Source: Melastoma dodecandrum (Eukaryota > Streptophyta > Magnoliopsida > Myrtales > Melastomataceae). From it: a stretch of 64,000 nt of DNA. The notes under the pieces were generated by a model. That model did no database searches, was not told the origin of the DNA, and saw only the letters and a program-made list of their open reading frames with translations. The translations under genes and the position numbers were made by a program. Location: positions 2,914,001 through 2,978,000 of the forward strand of contig JARUPY010000473.1 in NCBI GenBank assembly GCA_029817715.1. Direction: 5' to 3'. Shown in pieces: positions 46,402-58,250 of the stretch (its first letter is position 1; each line of letters starts with the position of its first letter).

Positions 46402-48375
46402 TCAGGAACTCTTTCGCCTCATGTGATGCAGCACTCCAGGCGACCCTTCGAATAGGTCGGATAAATAATTTTCCAAATCCTCGGGCGTGTACTTAATGTA
46501 CTTCCCAGAGTTCTTTCCACTCTCCAGCTGGCTTCCAAAACGTCCGACAAAGGAGCGGTATGCAGGAATCACCTTTTCCGAAATGGATAAGCGAAGCTCT
46601 TCCCTGAGTTGTTCATCAGGAACCTTCCATGCCGTTTGAATTCGATAGATCTCCTCGAAACAAGCATTGAAGTTCTTAAACCTATCCTTTAAAGCCATCC
46701 TACCAGCATTGCTTGAACTCCCTCCGCTAATGCCATCATCCTTCAAGCAAGCCAGAGCCTTGCTCCAGGAAGCTCTAAGATAGCCTGTCGCGTGTTGACG
46801 GATCAAGCCACGACGTTTGCGAACCCAATCGTCTCCCAGAAGATTCTTTAGCTCAGAATCCTTCACCTTTTGCACGATGTATAGGATATTATTCATCAAG
46901 AATATATACTGCATTGCACCATCCTCATACTGCTTAGACTTCTCTTCAAGGTTTTTTTCCAGAGAAGAAATCAACAAGAATAGATGCCGGGCAATGGGGG
47001 ACATGCGTTCTTCCTGATTATTGTCCATGCCAACATCTTTCGGCTCATCCTCAGAGGTCTCCAGTAGGGAGTTCAAGGTCTCGCTGTAGACAACGAGTAA
47101 CTTCAAATAATTCATCACATAACGCGTTAGTGGGTGTATCTCCCCGCCTTGCATAGGCTTCCTCGAAGTCTCTCCCCGCACGGCTTTCTCAAACTCAGCG
47201 AAAGTTCCTCTGGCAGCCGCACCTAATCCCGCCAAAACACCCTTAGCTTCTGCAGACTCAAATTCGTCGCCGATCATTGCCAGCAAACTGGGCATCGCAT
47301 CGTCGAGAGCATCATACATATCCAGAATCCTGAATAGCTTCTCGGGTGACCTCGTACATATCGAAACCGCCTCGCCAAAGTTCAATAACTGCAGTATGCA
47401 CCATCTTGTGGTCTCGTTAAAACAAGCATCTTTTAGGGAATCACGCCCGCTGAAAACCTGCTCGGAGAGCGCCTTTTCGCAGGGCAACAGCACTCTGACC
47501 CCAACCTTCACCGCCTGCACCCACTTCTTCATCTTCTCATCCAAGTCCTTCCAGTCAATCTTCTGCACGTCCACAATGCTCAGCTTCTCGACTCCAAGTA
47601 TCACCAAGCACTCCTCCAGCGCTTCTCGTCGGACACTAGTGTAAGCCTGACAACACTCCTTCTCATAACCCGACCTTATCATTCTCTCCGCGATCTCCGT
47701 CAACTCGACGACGGCATCAGGGTTAATCAAGTCAACACACAAGTCGTCCCCTAAACTAATTCCCCTCTCATGAAAACAGTGACCACTACTCTCCTCGCCG
47801 AAACTGTCAAAGTCCTCATCAATCTCCCCCTCCGTGGAGGCAAAGGAGAGAGAAACCCTGCGGATGGAACCATACAGCCTGTCGGCATCCAGAGGGACGG
47901 TATTACGCACCAGGATGTGGCGGAATTCGTCCTCGAGGCGGGACATGGCGATCTGAATGGCAGTATCGGAGCGGTCAACCAGGCCCTTGTTGCTCTGGAA
48001 AGCTGGATCGTCGCAGAGAAGCAAGATCTCGTCGAGGGAGGAATAGTACTCGGAGGCCTCCTGGGGGGAGTCCTCCCAGGGGAGGTAGGGTGCGCGGGAG
48101 GTGGATTCGTAGCGGAGGATGACTCTCTCGGCGGCATCGTAGCGGTCCTCGATCTCGGAGGAGGAGCGGATCAAATCGGTGATCTTGGACAAGCGATTGT
48201 CGAAGCTGGAGAAGATGAGGAGCATATCCTCCCGGACTTCCTTGTTGGTGTTTAGTGACTTGAGGATCTGTTGAGCGGTGGCCATGACTCGGTCTTCCCC
48301 GACGGCGCCGGCAGCGGGGACGACTGGGGAGCCGTCATCGGAGGTAGCGCTGGGACTGGTGATGGGGGCAGCCAT
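46402..48375 (-). CDS. EXO70F1: exocyst subunit EXO70F1
   Basis: Exocyst subunit that helps tether secretory vesicles to the plasma membrane by binding phosphoinositides through its C-terminal domain. It is a single uninterrupted exon of 657 codons, as in most plant EXO70 genes other than the A group. The start at 48375 (MAAPITSPS) is chosen because the next stretch ([32 protein letters not shown]) matches the F-group N-terminus; the frame stays open 57 codons further up without family likeness. F-group marks: [103 protein letters not shown]. The C-terminus ends [13 protein letters not shown]. No damage seen. Confidence 0.93.
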   Translation of the reverse strand: MAAPITSPSATSDDGSPVVPAAGAVGEDRVMATAQQILKSLNTNKEVREDMLLIFSSFDNRLSKITDLIRSSSEIEDRYDAAERVILRYESTSRAPYLPWEDSPQEASEYYSSLDEILLLCDDPAFQSNKGLVDRSDTAIQIAMSRLEDEFRHILVRNTVPLDADRLYGSIRRVSLSFASTEGEIDEDFDSFGEESSGHCFHERGISLGDDLCVDLINPDAVVELTEIAERMIRSGYEKECCQAYTSVRREALEECLVILGVEKLSIVDVQKIDWKDLDEKMKKWVQAVKVGVRVLLPCEKALSEQVFSGRDSLKDACFNETTRWCILQLLNFGEAVSICTRSPEKLFRILDMYDALDDAMPSLLAMIGDEFESAEAKGVLAGLGAAARGTFAEFEKAVRGETSRKPMQGGEIHPLTRYVMNYLKLLVVYSETLNSLLETSEDEPKDVGMDNNQEERMSPIARHLFLLISSLEKNLEEKSKQYEDGAMQYIFLMNNILYIVQKVKDSELKNLLGDDWVRKRRGLIRQHATGYLRASWSKALACLKDDGISGGSSSNAGRMALKDRFKNFNACFEEIYRIQTAWKVPDEQLREELRLSISEKVIPAYRSFVGRFGSQLESGKNSGKYIKYTPEDLENYLSDLFEGSPGVLHHMRRKSS

Positions 48376-50565
48376 GACAGAGCCACCTCCGTCTAAAAAA
48401 AAAACCACCCGCTTCTTCTCCTCCAAAAATGATCGAAGAGAGATGGGAGTCTGATGACGTGGCTTTTGGGAGGAGGAGACGGGGGTTTGGTGCCTGCCTG
48501 GTTCGGGGGTCTTTGAGGGAAGGACAGAACAGAAGACGGGAGACATACGGTCGACTGTCGATTTGGGGGGGGGGGGGGGGTTCCTTCTGGGAGGGGTTGT
48601 GTGGAAATTACAGAAAAGCCCTCTCAGTTAGGTTATGATGGAAAAAGAAGAAAAAAAAAGGATAAAATAAAATCCAGGGGATTAGGAAGTATATTTTATC
48701 GTATCGAAGTCTGAAGACAATTAACACCCCGGACAGCCCGGTGGGGGGAGACAGAAAGACGAGAGGACCACGGTTTCTTTCAGTACCGTAAAGAGGCCAC
48801 TTAATATGCTATTAGTTTTTGAAAAACAAAAAAGAATTAAATGATTTTTAATTTATAAATAATCACTTTTTGAAACGACTAAGTCATTTTAATTCATTGT
48901 TTCATATAGTTAAATTGAAATTCGTCTTATCAAAACAAAGAGACTATAAAATTCAAATTTACGAGAGTATTTTCCCATTTTAACGTACCAAAAAAATCCT
49001 CAAAATTAGATTATAAATTCAATTTTTTTTTTAATTACACTGCTCGATCCAGAGGTATTCTTTTGGCGAAGTAATCGTAGGGGCAGGGCTAAGCAAGCAA
49101 GAGACAAAGGGGCAGGCTCGGTCAATAATTTACTCGGCTTTTGGCACGCGGTCTTATTTTCAGACAAAGAGAAATGGACAGCCTCCTCCTCCTTCGATAC
49201 AAACACGGATAATAACAGCCAAGTGTCGACCAGTTGGGATGGGTCGTAGGCAAGTGGGAACGTTGGACATTTCAACCGAACAAAAAGTAATGATGATGAT
49301 CCTAGGTTTTCTCCTAATAACATCACCAACGGGAAATGAGGATGAGGTTAGGGGGTCCATTTTACCATCTCCATGTGTATGTAGTTCGTAGTTCGTAGTT
49401 GTAGGCATGTGAATCGGGTTCACGTGGTTCCCCCCTGTAAATAATAATAATAATAATTAAAAAAAAATGGGACGAAACCAAAAAAGAGAACCATTTCATT
49501 ATCCTTTCGTCGTCGGTGTCCGTTGGAACTCATGCCATTCCACATACTTGGCTCCAAAAGATTATATCCCCCCACTGATATCCACACCGCCCGTTCCTCT
49601 TCCCGCCTGCCTTCCCAAGAGAGAAAAAACAAAGGAAAATCAACGGCTGTGCCACACACACACGAATGACACCAAAAAGTGATTGACTCGAGAATTTACT
49701 AGTTATCTGGGGAGGACCTGGACGATTTCTTCTTGGGAATGACCGTCTCGGGACTCCCAAGATCCTATCCATTGAAAGGAACCCAGTCTCCCCCTTCAAG
49801 TTTCAACCCAACCCATAAGAAGAAGTCTAATTACTGTTAGTTTGTAAGGAAAATCGTGAAAAACGGTTTGTGTTTTCACTGTTAGTCTAATATCATTCCA
49901 AAATTGTTGTCTCACTCAGCGATTTAAATTTGCAAATAAGTTTAAATGGTCGCCTTGAAATTTTTTTTTTTGGTTTTTGAGGCAAATATTTTAATTGAAA
50001 CATGTCTTTAATTGAAAATTTTGTTGTTTGACATGACATATTTTCCTAGAAAACAGACTTTGTACACATTTTAGTAAAATTCACTATCTTAAACATCATC
50101 TTCTTTACGAATTCAAAATCGTTGTAATGACTTAGCGACGATATTTTTGAAAACTCAAACTCTCTATTTTGATAAATTTTTTTTCTTGACGTAGTTACAA
50201 ACAACGAGTCCATCCCATGATATGATCCTCTCCTTGGCCTTCTTCAGAGGGCCGAGCCTCTTCTTTCTATAACGTTTCAATTACTTTTAGAAAGGGAGAA
50301 TGTGACAAGGGGCAAAAATCGCCAAATAGCCCCCACAAGAACAGCTCCCATCCCCGAAGTGGGGGGGAACCTACGGGCATCCCTGAATACGATCCTTCTC
50401 CCAGTAACTGCAGGTATCAGCTTGATCGTGTTGTGGCCGGCGGTCATTGCAAATTCTATGGGACTGAACCAGTTGTAAAGGAGCCCAATCCCCTGAATTG
50501 ATGAGCCCGAGAGCCATGGCCAACTTCTTGATGTGATTCGATGCTAACCTCGCCTCTTCCTTGTC
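48376..50565. other. EXO70F1 upstream region and AT-rich spacer
   Basis: A leader and promoter region upstream of EXO70F1 include a G-run of about 14 at 48567-48581. The rest is AT-rich. 50220-50565 is higher in GC with coding-like composition but no identified gene; the Ty3/gypsy element is inserted at its end. Confidence 0.4.
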
Positions 50566-50570
50566 GACTT
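50566..50570. repeat. target-site duplication, left copy (GACTT)
   Basis: GACTT directly precedes the 5' LTR and is repeated at 55970-55974 after the 3' LTR: a perfect 5-bp duplication, the length made by Ty3/gypsy integrases. Confidence 0.95.
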
Positions 50571-50954
50571 TGATGCGGCAAAGAATCGTGAAGGGAATGG
50601 AGGCTTGGAGTCAATACGAAGGTTGCAGATTGCAGAGGAAGAAGTTGCAGCTTTATTACTAAGAGACGTTATTTCCGTTAGAAGGTAGGCTGATGGGCTA
50701 GGCTGTTGTTAATTAAGCCCATAAACGAACTTGGTCCACCAGGCAGTAGCCCACGCTGACAGAATCAGTTAAGGGGGGCGCGGAGGAGAGAGAGGGAGTT
50801 AGCGTTGTATTGCGTGTCTGTTGAAGGAAAGGGAGGGGGTGTGCAGAGGTTGTTAGGAGGGAGGAACGAGAGTGAGTTGGGGTGCCGGAGGTGTCAGTCG
50901 ACGGTTGTAGTTGGGGTGGTGTGAAACAATTCCGATAAGGTTTCTGGTGCATCA
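50571..50954 (+). repeat. 5' LTR (384 bp)
   Basis: Begins TGATGCGGCA and ends GGTGCATCA, so the ends are TGATG...CATCA, a short inverted repeat containing the canonical TG...CA. Same length as the 3' LTR, with no difference seen by eye. Confidence 0.95.
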
Positions 50955-50956
50955 AG

Positions 50957-50967
50957 GGTATCAGAGC
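50957..50967 (+). promoter_or_regulatory. primer-binding site, initiator tRNA-Met type
   Basis: GGTATCAGAGC lies two bases after the 5' LTR. It matches the usual plant Ty3/gypsy site TGGTATCAGAGC, complementary to the 3' end of initiator tRNA-Met, except for the first base. Confidence 0.85.
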
Positions 50968-50984
50968 AATCTGTCCTGGTAACC

Positions 50985-53900
50985 ATGGTGGACACTCGCT
51001 ACAACGAGCTGAAGAAGGACCTGGAGACGACGAATGAAATGGTTGGCGGGCTGGTTGATCGGATGGAGATGCTGACGAAGCAGATCAAGGATATGCAGAT
51101 TCAGTCCGATGCAAAATGGGAAAAGGTACAGGAACACTTCAAAACTACGGAGAAAGGCTCACCGGTCGGAAGGGGAACAGAGACGGAGGTGATGGTGGCG
51201 AGACCTGTAAATTTCCGACCCAACTTGGGGGAGATGACATTGTCACCGACCGATAGTGCGTACCACTTCACTATGCCTAAGATAGAGTTTCCGGATTTCG
51301 ATGGTACCAACTTGGAGGATTGGCTTTACAAAAGTAATCGCTATTTTGAGCTCGAGAAGGTCCCTGAGGGTAAGAAGGTACAGCTAGCTTCGCTGTATAT
51401 GTTTGGTGCAGCCCTTCAATGGCATTATACCTTTGTTAGGAACCGCAGCAAGGAAACTATCCTAACTTGGGAAGAATACATATCGGCGCTGTCAAAGAGG
51501 TTCGGAAAAGATGTGTTCGAGGATCCTATGGGGCGGATGAAACATTTGAAGCAGGAGGGTGAGTTATCTAACTTGTATGTGTACATAGAGGAGTTCGATA
51601 GCTGTCTACGGAGGGTTTTGGAGAAGGTGGATCTGCCTGTTTCGTTCCAAGTTAGTTTGTTTATCAACGGTCTCAAGGAAGAATATCATAACACTCTCTG
51701 GTTGCTTAAACCCCTAGACCTGCTAAGTGCGCAAACCAACGCTCGGATTCTGAGTAGGGATGTGCCACCGGAAGTTAATACCACTGGGCGCAATAGATGG
51801 AGCAGAGGACCAGTTAGACAACTGCCTGCAGTTTTCGAGGAAGCGGGAGGGCTTAGAAGGTCCCTTCCCTCAGTTCCACAATCACCTGCGGTTATGAACC
51901 GAAATTCATCGTTCAAGAAGGGTGGTGGTGTTGGTCAGTCGGAGAACAGACCACAGGAGACGGAAAATTTGATTGCTGGTGGTGTTCGGAGAAGGTTGAG
52001 CCAGGAAGAAATGGAGGAACGAAGACTTAAGGGCTTATGTTTCGGTTGCAACGAGCCATTTCACAGGAATCACAGATGTTCTAAACGCCAACTGTTCTCT
52101 TTAATAGTAGAAGAAATGGGAGCAGAGGACGAATTGGCAGAGGATAGGGAGCTGACGAATCGTTATGAGGAAGCGGTGACAGAGGAAGTTAAGGTAACAT
52201 TACATGCATTAAATGGAGAAATGAGTAACCAGGGAGCTCAGACCATGAAGATTACCGGGCATTATGGCAAGCGACCTCTTCATATTTTAATAGACTCCGG
52301 TAGCACTCATAACTTTGTGGATGACGGAGTGTTAAGAGGGATGAATATTGCAGCTATTTCCATTCAGCCAGTGAAGGTTCTAGTGGCGGATGGAAGACGG
52401 TTAACTAGCAGTCGGATGATGAGGAATTTCAAATGGCGGATGCAGGGTCATATATTTGCTGCTGATTTCTATATCTTGCCACTGCAAGGGTGTAAAATGA
52501 TTCTGGGGGTACAATGGTTAGCACAACTTGGAGATATTATGTGGAATTTTCAATCGGGCAAGATGACTTTCCAATGGGCAGCTCAGGAGGTAGTTTTATA
52601 TGGTAATGTTGAGGAGGGGACAACCACGATCTGCCAGCCGATAAATGGGAAGAATTTAAACAAGCTTGCTCACAACCAGCTGACGACCCTACTGTGGAAC
52701 CCAGAATATATTATCTTACACCAGTTGCAGACTGAAAAAGACATGGAGCCCTCTGTGGCTGCTATTTTAGAGGCTTATCAGGAAGTTTTCCAAGAACCAC
52801 ATGGACTACCTCCTTTCCGGGAGCACGATCACTCAATTAATTTGAAGGAGGGGGTACAAGGCGTGAACGTCTGGCCTTACAGGCACTCCTCTACTCAGAA
52901 GGACATTATTGAGCGCATGGTGGCCGAAATGTTGGAGACAGGGGTGATACAGAACAGCCACAGTTCCTTTTCCTCTCCTGTTGTGTTGGTTAAAAAAAAA
53001 GACGGCTCGTGGCGTATGTGTATAGATTACAGGCAACTCAATCAGCTTACTATCAAGGATAAGTATCCGATTCCTATAATTGAGGAATTGCTTGACGAGC
53101 TCTACGGTTCAGCGGTATATTCCAAGATAGACTTGCGTGCCGGGTATCACCAGATCCGCATGGTCCCAGAAGACGTTTACAAGACGGCTTTTCGGACACA
53201 CGAGGGACACTACGAGTTCTTGGTCATGCCCTTCGGGCTTACCAACGCACCATCCACCTTTCAGGGCCTGATGAATTCGATATTCAAGCCGTATTTACGC
53301 AAGTTTATCTTGGTATTCTTTGACGATATCTTGGTTTACAGCACGAGTATGACATAGCATGTGGAGCACTTACAACAGGCCTTGGAAGTCTTACGACAGA
53401 ATGCGCTCTTCGCAAAATGATCTAAATGCACCTTCGGGTGTGCTCGCGTGGAGTATCTTGGTCATTACATTGATAGGCAGGGAGTCTCGACCGATCCAAA
53501 GAAGGTTCAGGCTGTTCGTGACTGGCCCGCTCCGACCAGCGTGAAACAATTGCGCGGCTTCCTGGGTTTAAGTGGGTACTATCGGAGATTTATTCGGGGA
53601 TATGGTGTTATATGTCGACCACTTACCAATTTATTGAAGAAGGAAGTTTTCCAATGGAATTCGGAGGCTCAGGATGCTTTTAATCAGCTCAAGATACTGC
53701 TGACGTCTGCTCCCATACTTGCTCTTCCTGATTTTTCATCTGACTTTGTAGTGGAGACTGATGCTTGCTCCACAGGGATTGGCGCGGTCCTTATGCAGCA
53801 AAATCACCCCATTGCCTACCTTAGCAAGGCCCTTTCAGCAAAACACCAAGCTCTGTCCGTATATGAGAAGGAACTCCTCTCCATTGTTCATGCTGTAAGC

Positions 53901-55574
53901 AAGTGGCACCATTACCTGAGTGGCCGACATTTCGTGATCAAAACCGTTCACAAGAGCCTTAAGTACCTGCTGGAGCAACGTTTACACACGGAAAGCCAGT
54001 TTAAGTGGCTGTCTAAACTGATGGGATACGACTATGACATATTATACAAGCAAGGCAAAGACAACTTGGTAGCCGATGCTCTGTCCCGAGTTCTTGGCTC
54101 TTCTCTGTTTTCTATGATCGTCTTAGATGATTGTCCGACTCTTCTGAGTGAAGTCAAACAGACTTGGCAATCTGACACCAACCTGCAGAAACTACTCTCG
54201 GGATTGCAGGACGGCAGCTTCACTTCTTCTTTGTACAAATGGCATCAAGGGTTGCTTAAGCGAGGCTCTCGGGTTGTCGTGGGAAACGATCCTGCTGTCA
54301 GACTCAAAATAATCAAGATCTTCCACTGTGGTTCGGTGGGAGGCCATTCTGGAGTTTTGGCTACCACAAAAAGGGTGGGCCGTTACTTCTTTTGGAGGGG
54401 GCTGGATCGGGATGTTCGAAATTTCGTTAGGAGTTGCGATGTGTGCTTAAGGTGCAAGTACGAGAATGTTGCATCTCCGGGGCTGCTGCAACCTCTACCT
54501 ATTCCAAATGGTGTACGGCAGGAAATTTCCATGGATTTCGTAGAGGGGCTGCCCCGATCACAGGGCAAGGAGGCTATCTTAGTGGTGGTGGATCGCTTGA
54601 CAAAATATGGTCACTTCTTGGCACTGTCTCATCCGTATACAGCTAAATCAGTAGCCCAAGTCTTCTTTGATAATATCTTTAAGTTGCACGGCTTACCGCT
54701 AACCATCGTGAGTGATAGAGATGCGGTTTTCCTCAGCCGATTTTGGCGGGAGTTGTTCAGGATGCAAGGAGTGGAGCTACACCTCTCTTCAGCCTACCAT
54801 CCCCAAACGGATGGCCAGACCGAAGTGGTCAACCGGTGTCTCGAAACCTACCTACGCTGCATGACGAGTGATAGGCCCCAGGACTGGAGTAAATGGTTAG
54901 CTTTGGCCGAATGGTGGTACAATAGTACTCATCATTCCACTATCAAAATGTCCCCATTTGAGGCTCTTTACGGGTACGCACCACCTCTCCATATTCCTTA
55001 CTTCCCTTCAGATAGTGTTGCAGCTGAAGTTGACTTGGAATTGCGGACCAAAGAGGAGCTCATTCAGCTGCTTCGCTTCCACATGGATCGGGCTCAACAC
55101 CGGATGCGCCAGTTGGCGGATAAACGCCGTTCGGAGAGGCATTTCGCTATAGGAGACATGGTTTACATTAAATTGCAGGCATATCGTCAGACAAGCGTGC
55201 AGCGTCGTGGCAATCAGAAGTTGTCCCCCTTGTTCTACGGCCCCTACAAGGTGGTGGACAAGATTGGCCAGACTGCATATAAGGTGGCTTTGCCAGAGGG
55301 ATCTTCTATTCATCCTGTGTTTCACGTCTCAAAAATCCGCGCCAGCATTCCAGACTCCACCTGCGCTTCTACTGACCTTCCTCAGGAGGTGGACCTTTCG
55401 TCACCGATTCCCGTGGCCATTCTGGCTCGCAAATTGGTGAAACGTGGTAACCGCGCAGCCACTAAGGTTTTGGTGCAGTGGAATCCAAGTTCGGGAGCTG
55501 AAGCCTCGTGGGAGTTCCTATATGACCTCGAGCGTCGTTTTCCAGCGTGCACACTTGAGGACAAGTGTTCTTAA
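50985..55574 (+). pseudogene. gag-pol polyprotein frame of the Ty3/gypsy element, interrupted by two stops
   Basis: One frame runs 50985-55574 but is cut by TAG at 53355-53357 and TGA at 53418-53420, leaving open parts of 790 and 708 codons. Part one: retrotransposon gag ([20 protein letters not shown]), CCHC zinc knuckle [14 protein letters not shown], aspartic protease [12 protein letters not shown], and reverse transcriptase with [20 protein letters not shown] and the catalytic FFDDILVYS. Part two: the end of RT, RNase H (FVVETDACSTGIGAVL), the integrase zinc-binding region (HSGVLATTKRVGRYFFWRG, CDVCLRCK), the integrase core (SMDFVEGLP, VSDRDAVF, YHPQTDGQTEVVNR) and the chromodomain-like end. 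Both stops fall just after the RT catalytic box and look like single-base changes. The start at 50985 lies 30 bp after the LTR. Confidence 0.93.
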
Positions 55575-55581
55575 GGGGGGG
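55573..55581 (+). promoter_or_regulatory. polypurine tract
   Basis: AAGGGGGGG lies four bases upstream of the 3' LTR and overlaps the stop codon of the pol frame. This is the expected site of plus-strand DNA priming. Confidence 0.85.
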
Positions 55582-55585
55582 CATT

Positions 55586-55969
55586 TGATGCGGCAAAGAA
55601 TCGTGAAGGGAATGGAGGCTTGGAGTCAATACGAAGGTTGCAGATTGCAGAGGAAGAAGTTGCAGCTTTATTACTAAGAGACGTTATTTCCGTTAGAAGG
55701 TAGGCTGATGGGCTAGGCTGTTGTTAATTAAGCCCATAAACGAACTTGGTCCACCAGGCAGTAGCCCACGCTGACAGAATCAGTTAAGGGGGGCGCGGAG
55801 GAGAGAGAGGGAGTTAGCGTTGTATTGCGTGTCTGTTGAAGGAAAGGGAGGGGGTGTGCAGAGGTTGTTAGGAGGGAGGAACGAGAGTGAGTTGGGGTGC
55901 CGGAGGTGTCAGTCGACGGTTGTAGTTGGGGTGGTGTGAAACAATTCCGATAAGGTTTCTGGTGCATCA
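55586..55969 (+). repeat. 3' LTR (384 bp)
   Basis: Begins TGATGCGGCA and ends GGTGCATCA, with the same sequence as the 5' LTR by eye. Followed directly by the right GACTT target duplication. Confidence 0.95.
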
Positions 55970-55974
55970 GACTT
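55970..55974. repeat. target-site duplication, right copy (GACTT)
   Basis: Identical to the five bases before the 5' LTR. Confidence 0.95.
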
Positions 55975-56656
55975 CCGGAAGCAAATGCCTCTCCCCTTTT
56001 CCGGTGGCAACCCCTCGTGTCCATTCTTTCGAAACCCTTCTCCCCACATACTCTCCTTCCGGCGAGTCCCCCACGCTATTATTTTTGTCAAAAGCGTCGT
56101 TCCTTCCGGCGACGCCCCCTAATCAATTTATTTTTTTTGTTTTTCTTTTTTAACTAACCCTCATTTCATATGGGGTTATGAATATAAATGAGCCCAACTA
56201 AGCTTGAATATTGTTCGCCTCTATTTATACCTTATAACTTTGGGTCGTCGATTGTGATTTGAGTAGAGCATCACCAATTAGTTAAGTCGATTCAAGGAAA
56301 TTCTAATTTACCAAATTAGTAAATTGCATCAATTTAGTTGATGATCGACCAGGAGAGAATTCTCCGAGGATTCTTATGGAGGATTCTTCCCAGAATCTAA
56401 TTGATCAATGTCTATTTGGTCGATCTATTTAATCGATTCTCCCATGGAGAAAATCTACAGATTTTTTGGATAATCTTGAAGATAGCAGGTAAAAGATCAC
56501 ATGTGGAATTTGAACAAATGGAAGTTGAAGGATCAAGAATAATCGTTATTGAAGATTCTCTATAAATAAAAGGCAAGATGAAAAGATAAATACATAGGAC
56601 ATCAACTCATAGGAAATCTTTAGGACATCCTTGTGTAATCTGTTCAACGTTCGTCA
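55975..56656. other. spacer after the Ty3/gypsy element, with a TATA-like box
   Basis: The first 125 bp are GC-rich and continue the sequence interrupted by the insertion. The rest is AT-rich with repeated GATTCT/GAATCT phrases (56280-56480). A TATA-like CTATAAATAAAAGG sits near 56561, about 95 bp before the next open frame. Confidence 0.4.
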
Positions 56657-57004
56657 ATGGAAAGTTTACTTTCTTCCTCTTCCCCTTATTCTTTTTTTTT
56701 TCTTCTTGAATCCGATGGGTCACCACGGTTTGATTGCGACGTCGGATGGTTTAATTCGCAAACACGTTTTTGGTGCGGTGAGCATGGAATGAACTGCTAC
56801 GCGAATGTAAAATTCGTTGAGAAATTTGTTCGATCGCCTGACGAAGATTCGGATGAGGCTTTGAAAATTACCCTCCGAGAGTCAGATGGGCGAATATCTA
56901 TAAACACTATCCTCCAATATATAACGGATTGCCTAGATAAAATGTATCGGGACTTAAAAATTTTGCGTAGCACCGAAAGAGTTCTTATTAAACCCGACAA
57001 ATAG
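56657..57004 (+). CDS. hypothetical 115-residue protein
   Basis: An open frame of 115 codons with a Ser/Phe-rich start, then FDCDVGWFNSQTRFWCGEHG and an acidic/basic second half (SPDEDSDEALKITLRESDG, then ILQYITDCLDKMYRDLK). I recognise no domain. The TATA-like box upstream and a codon use without obvious bias leave it undecided between a small gene and part of a transposon such as the start of a degenerate gag. Confidence 0.3.
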   Translation: MESLLSSSSPYSFFFLLESDGSPRFDCDVGWFNSQTRFWCGEHGMNCYANVKFVEKFVRSPDEDSDEALKITLRESDGRISINTILQYITDCLDKMYRDLKILRSTERVLIKPDK

Positions 57005-57471
57005 CCCTCAAGAATCGACCAATGCGTGATGCTTTAAAGATCCAATGATACCGAATTATGTGACGCTTTCAAAATCCAGTCGCCTGAATCTATCATGCCA
57101 TTCGAAAGCGTAAAAATGCATGTTCCCGGTAAAAATCGAAAAATGGATGATAAGGGTAATACACAAATGTGCGACACTAAGAAAATTCAATTAATCAAAA
57201 TCATTACGTTATTCGAAAAAATGAATTGTGAAAAGACGTATAATAATATGATTCATCGACTAGGGACAAAACTCAAGCTAAATTATTTTAAATTTTATTA
57301 AGCTCGAGCCCCAGCTCGAACCTACAATATTATAGTAGAGCCCGAACTTGAGCCGGGTGCGTCTCGGCTCATTTACGTCATAATGCTGGTGCCTTTGCGA
57401 TCAGCCAAGGCAGGAGGAATGAAAATGTCGACCTGCCAGCATCGTGATGTCTACCAGAAGGAGCAAAAGAG
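57005..57471. other. spacer with GAGCTCGA-type sequence
   Basis: No gene. At 57300-57375 it has AGCTCGAGCCCCAGCTCGA and a CCCGAACTTGAGCC phrase, similar in type to the repeat at 28.8-29.1 kb. Confidence 0.4.
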
Positions 57472-58250
57472 AGTTTGTTCCTAAATAACGTTGGTCCGAA
57501 AATTATTTCGTCAAATAAGGTTGTAACTTTCGAAATTCCTCAACTAATGCAGCGAAATCGGCCTTACAAAAGCCGACTTCGATCATGAAGGAAGTCGGCC
57601 TTTATAAGGCCAACTTCATGCCATCCATTTTTCCCACATGAAGTCGGCCTTTGTGTTAAAAAAAATCATTTTGGGTTACTAAATCGTATTTAAGGCAGGG
57701 GAGGTAAGTCGCTATCAATCATTGAAGGGGGAGGGGGGTAAACCCAATGAAAGAAACCCCAAAAAGACCTGCGACTTGCTGTGCTGGACCTCCCCTGTCA
57801 TTTTCTTTCTCTGATCCTTCCTTTTACCCATTCACCTCCCCTACCTCCCTCCCTACCCTGTCCCTAACTGGCTGGCCCGCTAGGAATACTGTTACTAACA
57901 TCCCCTATTCCCTTATGTCTTCGGACAAGACATTTCCAAGGGTCGTACGTAAAACGAGCGAGGCATATATTCCCACCTCCCATCTTTTTTATGAAATGGG
58001 CGAAGTCGGCTTTTGTAAGGCGGACTTCCTTCAGGTATCAATGAAGTTGACCTTACAAAGGCCGACTTTATACGTTGGGTATGATCAACATAAAGTTGGC
58101 CTTTGTAAGGCCGACTTCGCTTGGGGTGAGATGAACGAAGGAAGTCGGCCTTTGTAAGGCCGATTTTGCCACCTTAGTTAAGGAATTTCAAAATTACGAC
58201 TTTATTTGACGAAATAATTACGTGATCAATGTTATTTAGGAACAAAACTC
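57472..58250. repeat. terminal-inverted-repeat element built of GGCCTTTGTAAGGCC hairpins
   Basis: The left end TTTGTTCCTAAATAACGTTG (57472) and the right end, complement of GTTATTTAGGAACAAAA (58250), pair for about 70-80 bp, including AATTATTTCGTCAAATAA. Inside, the motif AAGTCGGCCTTTGTAAGGCC(G/A)ACTT, itself palindromic, recurs in full or in part about seven times. No transposase; an open frame at 57747-58157 is a by-product. Target duplication not resolved. Confidence 0.8.

Larger units (their letters stand above)
50571..55969 (+). mobile_element. complete Ty3/gypsy LTR retrotransposon, chromovirus-like, 5399 bp
   Basis: All structural parts are present: 5' LTR, primer-binding site, gag-pol frame, polypurine tract, 3' LTR and a perfect target duplication. 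The order protease, reverse transcriptase, RNase H, integrase places it in Ty3/gypsy; the C-terminal chromodomain-like end of the integrase (KRGNRAATKVLVQW, EASWEFLYDLERRFP) points to the chromovirus branch. The two LTRs read identical by eye, so insertion is recent. Two in-frame stops in pol mean that this copy cannot make a complete polyprotein by ordinary translation. Confidence 0.95.

Noticed and set aside
57747..58157. 136-codon open frame on the + strand
   Set aside because: It runs through the palindromic units of an inverted-repeat element and has no protein-like features.
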